From the NCBI GenBank assembly GCA_014898415.1, contig RCTD01000032.1, positions 186,001-250,000 of the forward strand: a stretch of DNA of 64,000 nt. The letters are read 5' to 3'. Under the pieces are notes generated by a model that worked only from the letters and a program-made list of their open reading frames with translations, was not told the origin of the DNA and searched no databases. This document shows, in pieces, positions 38,458 through 50,123 of this stretch. The stretch comes from Stromatinia cepivora (Eukaryota; Ascomycota; Leotiomycetes; Helotiales; Sclerotiniaceae). Position numbers and translations under genes: made by a program. How positions within the stretch are numbered: the stretch's first letter is position 1; the number at the start of each line of letters is the position of its first letter.

Positions 38458-38890
38458 GTGTATAATATTGAATGAAGATGGAGATGGAGATGGAAACCTT
38501 TGGCTGCGGGTGGTATTATGGCATTGCGCAGCGGTTATTCATACATATATATGCTTGATGGGTGAATCGTGGAACAGTGTGATTGGGTTTTGAGCCTCTC
38601 ATTTTTTGACGATGCAACCACTGCATACTAGGTAGGTAATGTTTGTCTGGCACTACTTCGTGATTTTCTGGTATGAGGCTCAAGATCGGGTATATTATTG
38701 TCGTTGTATCTACTTCTTGCCGACCAGAAATTAGAAGAATTCTGTTGGATATTTGAAACTTCTGGCTTGCAACGATGAGTCCAAAGTTTTATCATCCTGA
38801 AGGTATGTTGAAATATCCACAACTGTTTCATTCGCGAGATATATTGACTCGCCTCCAGAAGCCGAGAAGTGCTGAGCTGAAGATCCATCC

Positions 38891-40447
38891 ATGCTTGAAA
38901 AGACAAAAAACTATGGGAGTCAGGCTGGAGAATTTGGTGATAGCTTAGACTGGCCATATGTGGAACATCATCCGTGGACTGGCAATGATAACCTTTGCTG
39001 GCTTCCTAGACTTTGTCTTTTTGAGTTAGAGGACAGTTCTTTACGATCAAGAGACCAGCCACAACACTTTGAATCTGCTCGCGATCTCTACTCTTATTTA
39101 ATGAAGTCCCGTACCGCCAGAGGCAATTCCAAAACGCAAAAGCAGTTAATCATCCTAGAGGATACAGATCCGAGATTTGCGGAAGTGCTTGGAGTCACGC
39201 TTGAAATCCCTCCCGCTTTTTTCATGGGTCACTGTGACAGTTTTCTCAATTTACGCATAATGGACGACACATAGCCAAGAAAAGAAGTTCGAGACATTGG
39301 ACGATCAGAGTGCTACGGAGGTGTGGTATAAGCGATCTGCCAGAGGGTGATTTTAAACTTTTAGCGGGAAACCGCGTTCGTTTATTGGATATCAATAACA
39401 CTGGCGACATTGTGGTATATTACAGTCCAAGTGTCGTACTGGGGACAAGATCATGGTGAAGGTTCATGGACTGGTAAGTTACATAGTTTCTTAGACAACC
39501 CGAAATTAAAGTTGATGATAGCCTCTTTAGCGGTCATCGTGGTTGATCCTTTGCGGTCTTACCTTCTACCCAAAGACGGCCTATCGAGAGACACCAATGA
39601 AGAGGCAATTTATGTTCAAATTAAAGAATTCCAAAAATTTTGGGCCTCAAAAAGTATTATGATGGCCCCACCTAATTCTTATACTATCAAGCCACAGAAG
39701 GAATCTATGTTTGATTTCCTCGCAGAAGCACATAAAAGATCCAGCCATCAGTGCTCACTCAATCCATTTTCAGCAACGGCCTATGCACGCAATTTTGTAC
39801 GTGCAGTGTGGGAAGATTATATAGCTCATACAATTCAAGCCTCACACGATTTGGTATACGTCAACCAGGGAATGGATGATTCTTTTAAGGCTATACAATT
39901 CCGAGATCGTAGGGTCATCGAAGGGTACCAAACATTGATCAGCCAAAGATACGATATCAAGCTTCATAGAAAGAACATCACGGAAATCGCATGGGAATTT
40001 CAAAGCGGCTGGGACTCTTCCCTTCCAGTGAACAGCAGCAAGTGTCAGACAAGACAAAGCGATACCACCCGACAAATTGAATACGACGGTGACATTTGGA
40101 AATTTCTGGACAAGAGGCTAGAGATGGCCGAAACACAGATCAACCAACACATGAAGGAATATTCTCAACGAGCTGCATTAAACGAAGCGTACGCGACCAA
40201 TTTACAGACAATTGAGGCTAACGAACAGACGAAAGCGGCCAATAGACAAGCACGGAGTGCTGGACAATTGACCAAAATCGCAACAGTGGTGGTTCCATCC
40301 ACGGTCGTGGCCTCTGTCTTCTCAATGGGTGGAGACTTTGCTGCAGGGGAGAATCTTTTTCCTATTTACTGGGCAATTTCTTTACCAATAACTTTTGCAC
40401 TACTTATTTAGGTAGTGCATGAGGAAATCTCGAAAGCTTAGCCGAGC
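38891..40447 (+). pseudogene. CorA-like Mg2+ transporter family gene, apparently decaying
   Basis: Two open parts in one frame, 38891-39274 and 39410-40411, belong together. The second carries a coiled-coil stretch (about 40100-40260) and two C-terminal hydrophobic segments, LTKIATVVVPSTVVASVFSM and YWAISLPITFALLI, in the arrangement of fungal CorA-like proteins. Between them the coherent peptide changes frame: FETLDDQSATEVWYKRSARG, then DFKLLAGNRVRLLDINNTGD, then VSYWGQDHGEGSWTG. Near the end, ...TFALLI-stop-VVHEEISKA-stop looks like two Trp codons (TGG) turned into TAG. The alternative is two short introns (39234-39274 and 39347-39425), which keep a 466-aa frame but skip the middle peptide and use weak donors. 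I favour decay, without certainty. No CorA GMN motif is seen; SMGG stands in the equivalent place. Confidence 0.55.
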
Positions 40448-40599
40448 TAGTTTAGCATAAGACCTACTGAAGATCACAGCGACGAGTCGAATTCTGAAAT
40501 CAGCGATTGTAAATCAACCAATAAAGGACCTGGACGGATTTGGGGGAAGCTTCTAAGGAGACGTAAGAGATGTGTTTTACCCGATATGGAGATGGCGAC

Positions 40600-40920
40600 A
40601 AGATCAAATTGAACTACTCCAGGGGAAAAGTCTTTTGGAACGGCTAGATCAAATTCGATGACTTCAGAAAACAGGTCTTTTGGAACGGCAAGATCAAATT
40701 CAATTAATTCAAGAGATATGCCTTCCAGAACATCAAGGCCAGATTCGATCAGTACAAGGAAAAAGTCTCTTAAAATGATAAAGTCAAAATCGACTATACC
40801 AGAGACCAGTTCTTCTATCGTTTCGGAAGATTTTGGGACAAAGAAAAGACATACCATTCGGTGGGGAGAAAAGTGAGAAGTTCAAATTCGATTACTTTAG
40901 GAGACAGATCTTCTGCTATT
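40600..40920. repeat. 45-bp imperfect minisatellite open on both strands
   Basis: About six 45-nt units, for example those beginning near 40628, 40673, 40718 and 40763, share words such as tcttttggaacgg and agatcaaattcga. The minus strand reads as 15-residue units (AVPKDLFSEVIEFDL, AVPKDFSPGVVQFDL, DVLEGISLELIEFDL). It starts about 190 bp after the CorA-like stop. It has no obvious start or gene structure and could be a remnant of a repeat protein or a non-coding minisatellite. Confidence 0.75.
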
Positions 40921-43329
40921 TTTTGGGGGGGAAAGGGGGGGGGGGTTATTTTGCCTGAAGGAGAGATGAGGATACAAATTCGATATTTTATGAGGTGCGA
41001 TAGATGGAATGGAATGAAATGAAATGCCAAATAGGATGAAATAGATGGGATGGATGCGATGAGGGGTGAAATGAGGTAAGGGAGGAATGAATGTTAAGGA
41101 GAGAACAGAAGGTTCTGTCATTTGGATCTTGGGACAGTGTCCGAGGATGTTGAGAGTGCAATCAGAATAGCAATGAGTCACGACTATACATGATATAGTA
41201 CTGTTTTCTTGGACCATTAATGCTGCCAAGGAAATTGTATCACGACGATTATCATTTGGAGAAGGGTAAAGTGTGTTTTCAATATCCACATTTTTGCTAT
41301 TAATGAGCTGGTGCACACTACACGACGGGAAGAGACTATGAGTTCCCAATGAACCAGTGCATGATGTTGGTATCTGGTGATGGGTTCTTGATGGCTATGG
41401 TTGGTGATGACAGGTGCCCTCATGGTATGGAGTGATATAGCTTATGTTTTCTTCAATGTTGATTGTCATGACAATCAAGGATGATGAGTGAATTGGTGAA
41501 ATTATCAATGGGTGACCACTACAACAAGCATGTTCATAAGCAGCTTCGTGGCTAATCTGTACCAAGACAGGATGTACGAGAGTGGTATGCAAGATAATAA
41601 GTAGATAGAGAAACTCATATTTCTGACTCAACGTGTGTAGTTCTGTTATCGACATGCAGGTCACTTGAGGTAAGAGGAATCAGAGAGCGACTAGGTATTT
41701 CTATCTAGTAGGTTTTTCACGTCCATTGCATTCGTGAGATATGATTGCATAGAAGTGAATTTATGTTAATTAAGAAAAACTTTTCTAGTCGTTCCCCGCA
41801 TTCTAGAAGTATTCTAAAGCCGCCATGCATAACATCTTAAAATAGTGCATAACCTTAGCATTCCTCTAAAGTATAATTCGGATTTTCTGCAAGTACGAAA
41901 TCAACCAACTTCCTTGTGCTTTGTCAAATTTGTATCGAATAATGCCACCCCCTTTTCTTCCACCTTCCCTAATAAGGAATATCAGTCCCAATGCCCGGTA
42001 CCGCAAGACTCTTCCGACCAGCCGAAATCACTAGTTCATATATTTTCAACCCTTGTAATGTTCTCGAATATTTGACAGCTCCACCTGGACCAGACCCGAA
42101 CCAAGGATTTATTATGTGTTGATATATTTCGAGCCAGATTTATCGGTAATTCGTTTAGCTTCAATTTGAATGATATGTTGGGGATCTACTCTTCTCGAAA
42201 GTTGTGTCGAGAAGGTGTGTCAGATGGTCAGCCCTAGGATTCCCCAGTGTAAGGCTTTACTTTACTTCATACAACCCTTCCTGCTGAGGGGGAAAAGCCT
42301 GATACTCAGCCTCAACACTATCTTAAATATCATTAACGTTACCTAAGTCTGAGTGTGTCAGGTTTGGCATCAAATTGCTCGAATACTTTCCAAACGGGTC
42401 AAATTTCCGAAAGAACAAGGGTGGAATATTGGGCATATATATGTTGCCTGTGTCGATCAAAGCTTAGCATGTTCCAATAACAATATTCAGATAAATGGAA
42501 GGGGGTAGGTAGGTATTTGCTCGCTTCATTGATAGAAGAAGTTGAGAAGGAATAGAAGGTAGACAGACGCAATACCGATGCAGCTGCAGGATGGCGCACA
42601 TCGGTAATGATTTGCTGTGCAGCTACTATAAACAAATACTCAACGGCACAAATACCTTCCTATCGCTCAGATATTGATTTCATGAAAAGATGTGATGAAA
42701 AAGATTAATTTATATCTCCTAATAAATAATAAATAGTAAATAATTATATGTCTCAGGGGGTTTGAGCCAAATATTGAAGGGCCGCGTGTATTGATTATAG
42801 ATGTATACTTATTAAAGGCAAATTGATAGGGAGATTGAGTTCTTGGTAATCTTGGGCGAAGATCCACATATTGCCAACGATTTGTCCACCAAAATGCTCA
42901 GCCATTTTATCTCATCTACTTTTACTGTTTATTACGGAGTACATAAAGTGAAATCTTCTTGGTTGATGTGTCTCGGGGGAGGGTCCAACAAGTGAATCAT
43001 TCTGTCATGGAAAATATATCCTGTAGAACAGGGGGAATAAGTTGGAATACCGTTAACCATAACCTTACATATCAACTTGCTTCTCTTCTCGCTTTGCTCG
43101 CAACTCTCGCAACTTTGTAAAGAAACTCCTTTCGATTTCTTCCTACTTGCCGTTGATATTTTTGAAAATTTAACTTAACTTAACCACCCTGACATTCTTT
43201 TCAAATCATCTTGTTGTCAGAAAAGGAGGGGAAAAAGAACAAGCAGAAAAGCAAGCCCAAAATATTCTGATACGCAGATTTCCAAGAAGAATTCCGCCAC
43301 GAGCCTCGGTAGCCTTTCGTCTCGAGACC
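40921..43329. other. Intergenic region upstream of the SKT5-like gene
   Basis: It begins with G-rich runs (40925-40948) and a gatgg/gaaat-rich low-complexity stretch to about 41090. No supported ORF follows. The last 250 bp before 43330 are CT-rich and probably the promoter or leader of the next gene. Confidence 0.5.
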
Positions 43330-46300
43330 ATGTCATATTACAACAGCGCGTACGATGATCACTCTGAAGAAAACCAAGGGGAATATCAACCTGCACGAGC
43401 AGGCTGGAAACAAAATTACTCCAACGGACAACAAGGTACGTTATAAAGATTCTATTGGACATTCAAATAGCAATATCAGAGGGAAAATATGAAGTAGGAG
43501 TGGAATTACGGTATTTGAAACCAAACCGTCATCAAAGTTTGAAGGGGTTTTTTTTTTAAAAAAAAGGAAAAAGTTTAAATCATGTATTACCAGCTTTGTC
43601 CTTGTATAGCTTTTTCGGGGAGGGAGGCGCAAGGCATTAGTCGCAAAAGTTGCTTTCCGTTGTTGTCCGGCTGTGTTACTACGTACATAGTAATCCTACT
43701 AGCTAGCATTCACAGCTTTCTTATTTCTATCTTTTGCGACTTTCATTTATACGATTCACATATCTGCCATGACTTGACCATCGCAAATTTTAGGACAGCT
43801 TTTATAAATTTCATTGAATCTAGCTAATAATCCGGTTCTTGGGTCCAGATTCATATCAACCTCCTCTTCGCGGTGCCAGTTTAAAAAATCCTACAACTCA
43901 AAATTCCAATAACAATATGAACGGCTATGGTGGGGGTTATCAACAGAACCCCAATCTTGGGGCGACGTTCTATCCAGGTGGAGGGGATGACTTTTATATA
44001 CCTCCTAATGTAGTGTCTCCAATGCCACAAAGGTATGATTTCATTTTTCATTGTTCGATTTAAGAAAGGAAAATGGTTTATGGTGTGGCATTTTCATCTA
44101 ACAAACATTAACTTGGGATGAACGTCACTAATGAAAAGTATAGAATCATGCCAGAAGTTCCAAACAATATGCAAGATAATCTTGCGAATCTTGAATTGAA
44201 CGATGGATATCGAGTAAGCTCGCACTCTTTCCTTTTCATCTATTCAATCGTATAATGACAATTTACAGCAAGATACCAGCGAATCCTCGAGATCGAGTCA
44301 TAGCAATCGTAACAGCGGACCGGGTTACACAGCGAACTACGAACATACAAATGCGGCTATATATCAGAATTTGAGGGGGCCTTATGGTGCGCCACGAGTC
44401 CAGCCCGAGTCCCCTAGGTTTTCGCCATTTCCAAAACCCCGAAACGCAGGTCAGAATGTGCCTTTGTCGGATGAGGATAAGGAGGAAGTCTTAGAGAGAG
44501 CGAGACCAATGGTTTTGAAATCTAGCGATCCAGAGATGCAGTTGGCATGGGCTCAAGATGCTCTTTCTTGGGTGGAAGTAGCCAGCAGTACTTATGAGCG
44601 AAAAGCCGACGACGCGCGAGCTCCAACACCAAAGATTGAGCACCAATTACGAGTTGATGCTATAAGCATTGTCAACTTCCTCGCAGAACAACAACATCCC
44701 AAGGCAGAATTTATGAAGGCAATGTGGCTAGAGTTTGGTAAATTTGGGTATCGAATGGATAAAAAGGAATCGTTCCAAGGTTACCAGCGAGCTGCACAAA
44801 AAGGGTACGCTCGAGCAGAATACCGAATAGGAATGCAGTTCGAAAATACCATGAACCCTGCGAAGGCCGTCGAACATTACCAAAGAGGTGTATACTTGAA
44901 GGATTCTGCGGCAAGTTATAGGCTTGGAATGGCTACTTTACTTGGTCAATGTGGTATGCAACAAGATTATGCAAGGGGTGTAGATTTGATTCAATTCGCA
45001 GCCGACACCGCGGATGAGAATGCTCCTCAAGGTGCTTACGTTTACGGAATGCTGCTCGCCAGAGAGTTACCCAATATTACCATGCCGGATGAATATCTAC
45101 CATACGATTTGAACGAAGCCAAGATGTTTGTTGAAAAAGCTGCTTACCTCGGATTTGCCAAAGCACAACTTAAGATGGCTCAAGCCTATGAACTTTGTCT
45201 ATTTGGCTGTGAGTTTGATCCAGCTCTTTCGTTACATTACAACGCCCTTGCTGCTCGACAAGGAGAACCCGAAGCAGATATGGCCATCAGTAAATGGTTT
45301 CTTTGTGGATATGAAGGTATTTTCGAAAAGAATGAGGAGCTCGCCTACACATATGCTCAACGTGCCGCTGAGACAGAGATGGCCACAGCAGAGTTTGCCA
45401 TGGGCTACTTTTATGAAATCGGAATGTATGTCAAAAAGAATCTTGAGATAGCTTCACAATGGTATGATAAGGCTGCCAAGCATGGTAATCATGATGCTTT
45501 GGGAAGAATTGATAGCATCAGAGCGAACCATACTCTTTCTAAGGGCGACCACGGCGCAGCGATTCAACGTATTAAGTCAACGCATGGCTCTCGAAGGGGA
45601 GGAAGACCTGAGAGATTCAATCAAGCTAATGCTCCGCCAATGCCAACCATGTCAGAAGATATCTCATCGCCGTTACCTCCCGTGCACAGTCAGAAACCTA
45701 AAGTTAAAAAGGGTGCCCCAGCAGGTATTCGACCAATTTCAATTGCACCATATCCAGAGGAAGATTTCGGTTCTAGTAATCGCGGTGCTAAAGCTAGTCC
45801 TGGTTACCCAAGATATCTTCCACAAGATGGATTGCGACCATCAACCTCAAGTTCAAATCCAGTCGCAGATCGACCATCTTCTGCTTTTGGTGTTCGCACT
45901 CAGCAGCAACCACCACCACCACATTTGGGAATTACCCATCAAAACACAGAGCCTATAAGATCATCATCTCCCATGGGTACAATGTCTTCACAAGGTCGCA
46001 ATCCATCACCCAGCCGCGCTCCAAATATTCCTCCACTAAGCTTCGAATCTGGATACCAAAATCCACAGCAGAGACCCACAACCTCTAATTCAAGACCTGG
46101 AACCGCACAATCTGCACAATCTGTCCAGTCTTTCCAGTCTGCACAATCTACATACGGTTCCAGACCAGGTCCGGGTCAAAATGTTGCACCACCACGAAAT
46201 GCTTCCATGACGCCAGTTTCGGCTGCTTCCTCCACGGCAAGTAGAACTCCTAACAGGACAATGGGTAACACGATGCCTTCACAAGGTGGTGACTCTAGAC

Positions 46301-46500
46301 AATCTTCAATTTCGTCGGCTTCTACTCCTGCTCCAGCAGCAGCTCCACCAAAACAATCGGCACCTGCTAAAAAGGGACCTGCAACATTCGAGGAGATGGG
46401 TATTCCACAAACCAAGAGTGAGGGAGATTGTGTAAGTTTTCTAGTTCATTTTATCTTTTATTTAACTCTGTTACTGATAATATCACAGGTTGTTATGTAA
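43330..46500 (+). CDS. SKT5/CHS4-type activator of chitin synthase, Sel1 repeats and CaaX box
   Basis: Exons 43330-43435, 43849-44032, 44144-44213, 44269-46431 and 46489-46500 give 844 aa. Intron 1 is long (413 nt). Residues 1-170 are Gly/Asn/Tyr-rich and disordered. Sel1-like alpha-helical repeats span about 250-520 (GYQRAAQKGYARAEYRIGM; EKAAYLGFAKAQLKMAQAYE; AQRAAETEMATAEFAMGYFY; YDKAAKHGNHDALGRI). A Pro/Ser/Gln-rich tail leads to a typical end, KKGPATFEEMGIPQ, and CVVM, a CaaX prenylation signal. The last intron (57 nt) separates Cys from VVM. Skt5/Chs4 proteins recruit and activate class IV chitin synthase at the plasma membrane, and the lipid tail helps that localisation. The assignment rests on Sel1 repeats plus the conserved C-terminus. 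Confidence 0.93.
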
Positions 46501-47383
46501 TGCGATGTCACAATTTTGAGGATTATAAAATTCAGGGATTTATAAAGCATGGCGAATGGGCATTGTGGATAGTTTTTGGCAGAGAGCATTCAAGGCAATT
46601 TTGCGCATATACATGAATGCATACATATATCTATATGCATATACTCGTATACATATACGTGCATTTCATAATGGAGATAAGTTTGGAATTTGCAGTTGTG
46701 TATTAGACTTAGCTTCTTCTTCTCCTTCTTCTATTTCAATTAGTGAAGAAAGAAAGAAGCTTTCTGGATATTTTCTGGGGATCTATCTATCTAGATTAGC
46801 TGGTTAGGTGGGAGGATACGAGGATTTGAACTAGATAGTCTAGTTTAGCAAGAAGAGAAGAGAAGAGAAAGTGTTTCTGAGGAAGTGTTTCTTAGTTGAA
46901 ATAAAATTTTATGATACCCGTTTATATTATTTATTTGATGGTTGATGTTTGGTATTTGATGTTTGATGTTTAATGGTTTTTTTGGGTAATTTTCTGGGGT
47001 TCGTAGGGGTTTGTTGGGGAGGTTTATGGGGAGAGGGAGCGGATGGGGGGAAGGGGGGTGAGGGGTAGAAAGGTAGGTAGGTGCTGGTGGTAGGTATTTC
47101 CTTAAGATTTGAAGTTGAGAGATTGGAGATTTTTGAATTTCTTTTTTTTTTATATAATTATTTAGTACATAATAGATATTCTACGCGTCTTCCTTTGATT
47201 TCCAGAATTGGTTTGATGGGAAAAGGATAGGGGTGTGAAGGGAGAGAGAAGAGGGAGGTGAGAGGGAGAGAGAAATCAAATACGCATCCCGCATCTGAAT
47301 CTCCTTCCTCGGTAGCTGTATTTGGGTTGGGGTGTGGGAATTTATTTGGTTGATTTGATTGAGAAGTTGGATCTTGTTTTTTT

Positions 47384-47422
47384 GGGGGGGGGGGTTGTGG
47401 TTGTGGTTGTGGTTGTGGTTGA
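47384..47422. repeat. Poly-G run followed by (GTGGTT)n
   Basis: Eleven Gs are followed by about four copies of gtggtt. Confidence 0.85.
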
Positions 47423-47533
47423 GTTTATCTACTTTTTTTTATACGTCTTGTGTTTGGGGAAAGGATGGGATATGGAGAGTGAGAGAATGTGTGTGTGTGA
47501 GAGAGGGAGGAAGGAAGGGAGAGAGAGGAAGGT

Positions 47534-47562
47534 GACACTGACACTGACACTGACACTGACAC
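47534..47562. repeat. (GACACT)n microsatellite
   Basis: Nearly five perfect units of gacact. Confidence 0.9.
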
Positions 47563-47935
47563 AAAGATCATTATACAAGGAAAAGAGCAACATTTACAGT
47601 ACTACAGCTTTGAAGCTTTGAGGATTAATATATTATTTTTTGGTTACTGGTTTTTCGGGTAAATTTTCCACATCTTCACTTTCGTTTTCTCTCAGGGAAT
47701 CACGCGCGTATTCTTGGTGCTCACTCTTTATATCATCTGCACCCAGAAGTCTTGTTCACTTCACGAGAAGCTGAGTATTTGGGTTTGAGTAACGAAAAAT
47801 GAAAAGTGATCACTTTCATTGTTAATTTATTTTCAAGAGCAGATCTGACTCATTGGAAGCCATCTACATCTACATCCTTTGTTTGTGGCTTTATGAATAT
47901 TGTCATCTCTCTTGAAGACGGAGACAAAGCTCTAC

Positions 47936-48069
47936 TCTACCAGGCGTCGATATCGATATCAATCATCTTTATGTTTAAGATTTCTTCATAAACATCACTC
48001 AGCTCTACCAGATCTCGATATCAATATCAATGACCTTCATGTCTAAGACTTCCAATTAATAAACAACAC
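47936..48069 (+). repeat. Diverged direct duplication of about 67 bp in the HOP2-like leader
   Basis: Two consecutive segments share ctctaccag, tcgatatc, atatcaat, cttyatgt and taagayttc in the same order and spacing. The second ends about 20 bp before the start codon at 48090, so the duplication lies in the promoter or 5' UTR. Confidence 0.75.
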
Positions 48070-48089
48070 TCACCAAATTAATCACCACC

Positions 48090-49185
48090 ATGCCACCTAA
48101 ACGCAAAAAGTCTCTCCTCGACCTCTCAACCAAATCTCCCGTCCCAGATGATAACTTCGACGTCGCATCAATTGCATCTCTTCCCTCCACCGCCTCTGCT
48201 ACACCCATCAAACCCAAAGCCAAAAAACCTAAAATCGAGAAGGCAGAGAAAATTGAGAAAGTTAAAGCAACACCCAAAGTCAAAACTTCTGTTAAGGAAA
48301 AAGCTCCTGCGAAAGACAAGGAGGGAAAAGATTCTAAGGGAAAAATTATTGCTAAGGATGCAAAGGAGGTAAAGGAAACTAAAGAGACTAAAGAGACAAA
48401 AGTAATAGGTAAAGATGGGAAGGAGAAAGTAAAGGCGGTTACTGGGGATGAGGCACAGGAGGTTTTGATGGAGTATTTGATTAGGGAGAATAGACCTTTT
48501 AGTGCGGGGGATGTTAGTGGGAATTTACATGGTAGGGTATGCATTGCCTTCTATCTCATTCAGCCATCTCATTCTATCACCTCCTTCCACCTCGTTTCAT
48601 ATCTCTCTTCTATCTACATTAAAGCAACAAGAAAGACCGGACGAATACTAATAACCTTCGCAGGTAACTAAAACCCTCACCGATAAACTCCTAAAAGAAC
48701 TCTCCAACTCCGGTCTCATCAATGGAAAAGGTACAAATGGAGATGGAAAAGGTTCTCAATGGGTATACTGGGCATTACAATCTCCCTCCTCGCTTTCTCC
48801 CGAAGAACTCGCAGCTATGGATCTTGAAATCGAGAATTTGCGAGCTAAAACCCCGGAACTGAGAATGGATGTTAAGAAACTTAATATGAAACTTGCGGGA
48901 TTGGAAAAAGAGCTAGGAGTCGCGGAGTTAAAGGAGAGGATTGAGAAATTGGAGGAGGGGAAAAGGGAGAAGGAAATGAAATTGGAGAGATTGAGAAAGG
49001 GAGGAGTGAAAGTGGTGAGGAAGGAGGAGGTGGAGAGGGTGGGGAAAGAATTGGGGTATTGGGGTCGGATGAGGGGGGTTAGGAAGAGGGGATTTTTGAA
49101 TGTGGAGGGGGTTTTGTTAGAGGGGATGGGGAGGGAGGAGATTTGGGAGAGGGCGGGGATTGAGGGGGATGAGGAGGGTTATTGA
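48090..49185 (+). CDS. HOP2: HOP2-like homologous-pairing protein (TBPIP winged helix)
   Basis: Exons 48090-48536 and 48664-49185 join to 322 aa; the 127-nt intron (gtatgc...ttcgcag) links NLHGR to VTKTLTDKLL. Residues 1-120 are a Lys-rich disordered extension with KETKETKETK. A winged helix follows at about 122-185: VLMEYLIRENRPFSAGDV, NLHGRVTKTLTDKLLKEL, then GKGSQWVYWALQ. A long coiled coil (about 195-265) and a short C-terminal helical part (RKRGFLNVEGVLLEGM) complete the Hop2/PSMC3IP layout. Hop2 works with Mnd1 to help Dmc1/Rad51 pair homologous DNA in meiosis. The C-terminal exon is unusually purine-rich. The N-terminal extension is longer than in yeast Hop2. Confidence 0.85.
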
Positions 49186-49843
49186 GGATGGATGTGGGAA
49201 TTGATGTTTTTGCCTGTTTGCTTGTCGACTATGGATGAGAATGGGAATACGATGAAAGATGTATAGAGATGAGGAAGGAGAAGAGGCAGGAGAATAGATA
49301 GCTTTTGTAAGATCATGAGCTTGGCGAAAGGGTATAGCTGGTTAATAAATCGCCAACTGTACACAAATATTCTAATATCACATGATAGAAGGGACCGCCT
49401 ACCAACTAAACACCCTAGCCAACTAAACGGTCCAACCTAATTATGTCACCACCTCAGTATTCAATAATCTATATTCAATTCTGTTGATGTATCACCTAAA
49501 TAGATTAAGGTGTTCAATTGGTCGGTGAAGCCTTCTGTTCATATTTGAGATGAAAATACCTACCCGGTATTGTACTAAAGCTGTTCGATATGGTAATAAA
49601 ATCACTGATAATATTCTCTTGATTTAGTGTGGGCAGAGTATGATTAGAATAAACCATCGATCATTTTCATCCCCATCATTTCCGTTTTGACGAGAAATAT
49701 TGGGCTTGGATGGGTTTATGCAGTATACTGTGATTCGGCATAATCCTTGACAAACGCATTCTTGGCGTTTTCCTTAGCTTCCTGCGGACTTCGTTCTACC
49801 ATCCTACAACTTCAACACACACAATCATTCAATTCTAATCACC
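49186..49843. other. Intergenic region upstream of the short spliced ORF
   Basis: It contains the HOP2-like 3' flank and presumably the promoter for 49844 onward. No ORF was supported. Confidence 0.5.
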
Positions 49844-50098
49844 ATGGCCAATTATTCAGCGCCTCTAGCCGCCCACGAGGAGAGGCTGCGTATGTCAACC
49901 CGGACGCAGAAAGGTAGGTCTTCACGCCATTCATTTACTTACTGCTCAATCATTCTGACTTTCGCAGCACAACAATATCGGGATACCAGCAAAGGAACGC
50001 GACGCAACGAACGCATGAAAAACGAAGAGAAGAGCTCTTGGATGAATGCTAAACAGGCTGAGCGAGAATTAACAGAGCAAAAGGCATGTCAGCGCTGA
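49844..50098 (+). CDS. Short spliced ORF (66 aa) just ahead of the DUF7924-like gene
   Basis: The ATG has a near-ideal context (caccATGG). A 54-nt intron, 49914-49967, has the donor gtaggt and the acceptor ttcgcag. The spliced product (exons 49844-49913 and 49968-50098) is a charged 66-residue peptide rich in Arg, Lys and Glu, ending EQKACQR. Its stop lies 25 nt before the next ATG, in a different frame, so a separate promoter in between is unlikely. It may be an upstream ORF on the same transcript, a separate small gene, or a mis-modelled first part of the following gene; I found no splice join that connects them in frame. Confidence 0.45.
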   Translation: MANYSAPLAAHEERLRMSTRTQKGRSSRHSFTYCSIILTFAAQQYRDTSKGTRRNERMKNEEKSSWMNAKQAERELTEQKACQR

Positions 50099-50123
50099 TT
50101 CCCATCATTGTCGAAGATCTAAC

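Larger units (their letters stand above)
37551..38890. other. Intergenic region with simple repeats
   Basis: It holds the GH47 3' flank, two tandem repeats (listed separately) and no supported ORF. The sequence next to 38891 would be the promoter of the CorA-like gene. Confidence 0.5.
46501..48089. other. Intergenic region between the SKT5-like and HOP2-like genes
   Basis: It holds the 3' flank of the SKT5-like gene, purine-rich and G-rich low-complexity sequence (about 46980-47550), and the leader of the next gene. No ORF could be supported. Confidence 0.5.

Noticed and set aside
46801..46880. Possible minus-strand tRNA suggested by a T-loop-like gatttgaac word
   Set aside because: The T-stem does not pair and no A box or acceptor stem is present.
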